This document shows, one piece after another, positions 63,227 to 64,000 of a stretch of DNA of 64,000 nucleotides (position 1 is the stretch's first letter; each line of letters starts with the position of its first letter). Made by a program: the position numbers and the translations under genes. Below the pieces are notes generated by a model, which saw nothing but the letters and a program-made list of their open reading frames with translations, did not search any database and had not been told where the DNA came from. This DNA is from Streptomyces griseoincarnatus (GTDB taxonomy: Bacteria > Actinomycetota > Actinomycetes > Streptomycetales > Streptomycetaceae), in NCBI GenBank assembly GCA_014649575.1, contig BMTH01000004.1, positions 248,001-312,000 on the forward strand, written 5' to 3'.

Positions 63227-64000
63227 GTGAACACGCGTATGCGTCGTGCCGCCTTCGCCATCGCCGCGGGTGCGATGGCCGTCTCGCTCGCCGCCTGTGG
63301 CAGCGCCGCCGAGTCCGGCGACAAGAGCGACTCGGGCGACTCCGCCGCCAAGGGCGACAACATCAAGGTCGGTCTGCTCCTGCCGGAGAACCAGACCGCG
63401 CGGTACGAGAAGCTCGACAAGCCCTTGATCGAGAAGAAGGTCAAGGAGCTCACGAACAACAAGGGCGAGGTCGTCTACGCCAACGCCAAGCAGGACGCCA
63501 GCCTGCAGAACCAGCAGGTCGACACGATGGTGACCAACAAGGTCGACGTCCTCATCGTGGACGCGGTGGACTCCAAGGCCATCGCCGGCTCCGTGAAGAA
63601 GGCCAAGGACGCGGGCATCCCCGTCGTGGCCTACGACCGCCTCGCCGAGGGCCCGATCGACGCCTACACGTCGTTCGACAACGTGACCGTCGGCAAGACG
63701 CAGGGCGAGGCCCTGCTCCAGGCGCTGGGCGACAAGGCCAAGAGCGGCCAGATCGTCATGATGAACGGCTCCTCCACCGACCCGAACGCCGCCATGTTCA
63801 AGCAGGGCGCGCACGAGGTCCTCGACGGCAAGGTCAAGATCGGCCGCGAGTACGACACCAAGGAGTGGAAGCCCGAGAACGCCAACGCCAACATGGAGGG
63901 CGCCATCTCCGCCCTCGGCAAGGACAAGATCGTCGGCGTCTACTCCGCCAACGACGGCATGGCGGGCGGCATCATCACCGCCCTCAAGGCCGCCGGCCTG
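63227..64000 (+). CDS. xylF: D-xylose-binding lipoprotein XylF (3' end outside window)
   Basis: The first 258 codons of a periplasmic-binding-protein (family 4, ribose/xylose type) lipoprotein. The lipobox LAAC has Cys24 and is followed by a Ser/Asp/Gly-rich linker. The fold segments IKVGLLLPENQTARYEKLDK, VDVLIVDAVDSKAIAG, IPVVAYDRLAEGPIDAY and VGVYSANDGMAGG match XylF closely. It delivers xylose to an ABC transporter whose genes should follow outside the window. The GTG start follows AGGGAGG; an ATG four codons later is possible. Confidence 0.9.
   Translation, partial: MNTRMRRAAFAIAAGAMAVSLAACGSAAESGDKSDSGDSAAKGDNIKVGLLLPENQTARYEKLDKPLIEKKVKELTNNKGEVVYANAKQDASLQNQQVDTMVTNKVDVLIVDAVDSKAIAGSVKKAKDAGIPVVAYDRLAEGPIDAYTSFDNVTVGKTQGEALLQALGDKAKSGQIVMMNGSSTDPNAAMFKQGAHEVLDGKVKIGREYDTKEWKPENANANMEGAISALGKDKIVGVYSANDGMAGGIITALKAAGL

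Overview
The base composition (very high GC, third positions almost always G or C), the many GTG starts, ATGA/GTGA stop-start overlaps, twin-arginine lipoproteins and actinobacterial families (DUF397 remnants, SUKH, HTTM/DUF5819, single-domain LuxR, ECF41, ROK regulators) point to a Streptomyces chromosome. From memory, the order HTH-MurA, aconitase, NgcEFG-like transporter, ROK regulator and xylose-binding protein resembles the Streptomyces coelicolor/lividans lineage; this was not searched. No integrase, insertion sequence, CRISPR array, tRNA or rRNA was recognised.

Positions 1-7.7 kb: the 3' end of a flotillin-like gene, a very large AAA+ ATPase ending in a strong terminator, a secreted GDSL lipase and a small secreted protein with a complete M15-peptidase-type residue set. 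7.7-15.9 kb: two back-to-back metal importers. The leftward CbiMNQO cobalt ECF transporter sits behind a cobalamin riboswitch. The rightward five-gene Nik/Dpp-type ABC transporter sits behind a Nur-box-like palindrome, which suggests nickel. 15.9-22.1 kb: a lipoprotein, an unknown protein, a SUKH protein, and an oxidoreductase paired with an ECF41-type sigma factor.

22.1-27.6 kb is an accessory island: a LuxR-type mini regulator, a small secreted peptide, DUF5819 plus HTTM (gamma-carboxylase-like) proteins, then a serine beta-lactamase-fold protein, a tiny membrane protein and a phytoene-dehydrogenase-like flavoprotein. 27.6-38.5 kb is a patchwork: an anti-sigma-type kinase, gene fragments, a TetR/hemerythrin/PNPOx-like cassette between two DUF397-like remnants, a RibD-like reductase, an SSS symporter with a DUF485-like partner, OsmC, and a Tat-exported alpha/beta hydrolase with a beta-trefoil tail.

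39-44.3 kb: a MurA enzyme fused to an XRE DNA-binding domain, a DUF4236 mini-gene, three tandem-repeat blocks, and aconitase. The HTH-MurA and aconitase promoters carry palindromes of the same design (ATCTC-N6-GAGAT). 44.4-57.7 kb is a polysaccharide region: an isolated CebR-type operator, an acetyl xylan esterase, an Lpl-type ABC transporter with a GH39 xylosidase, a DUF624 protein and a GH67 alpha-glucuronidase (together resembling an aldouronate/glucuronoxylan locus), and a large GH92 alpha-mannosidase. 57.7-64 kb: an NgcEFG-like GlcNAc/chitobiose transporter with a DasR-like upstream site, a 23-bp-stem terminator, a ROK regulator (Rok7B7-like) and the start of xylF.
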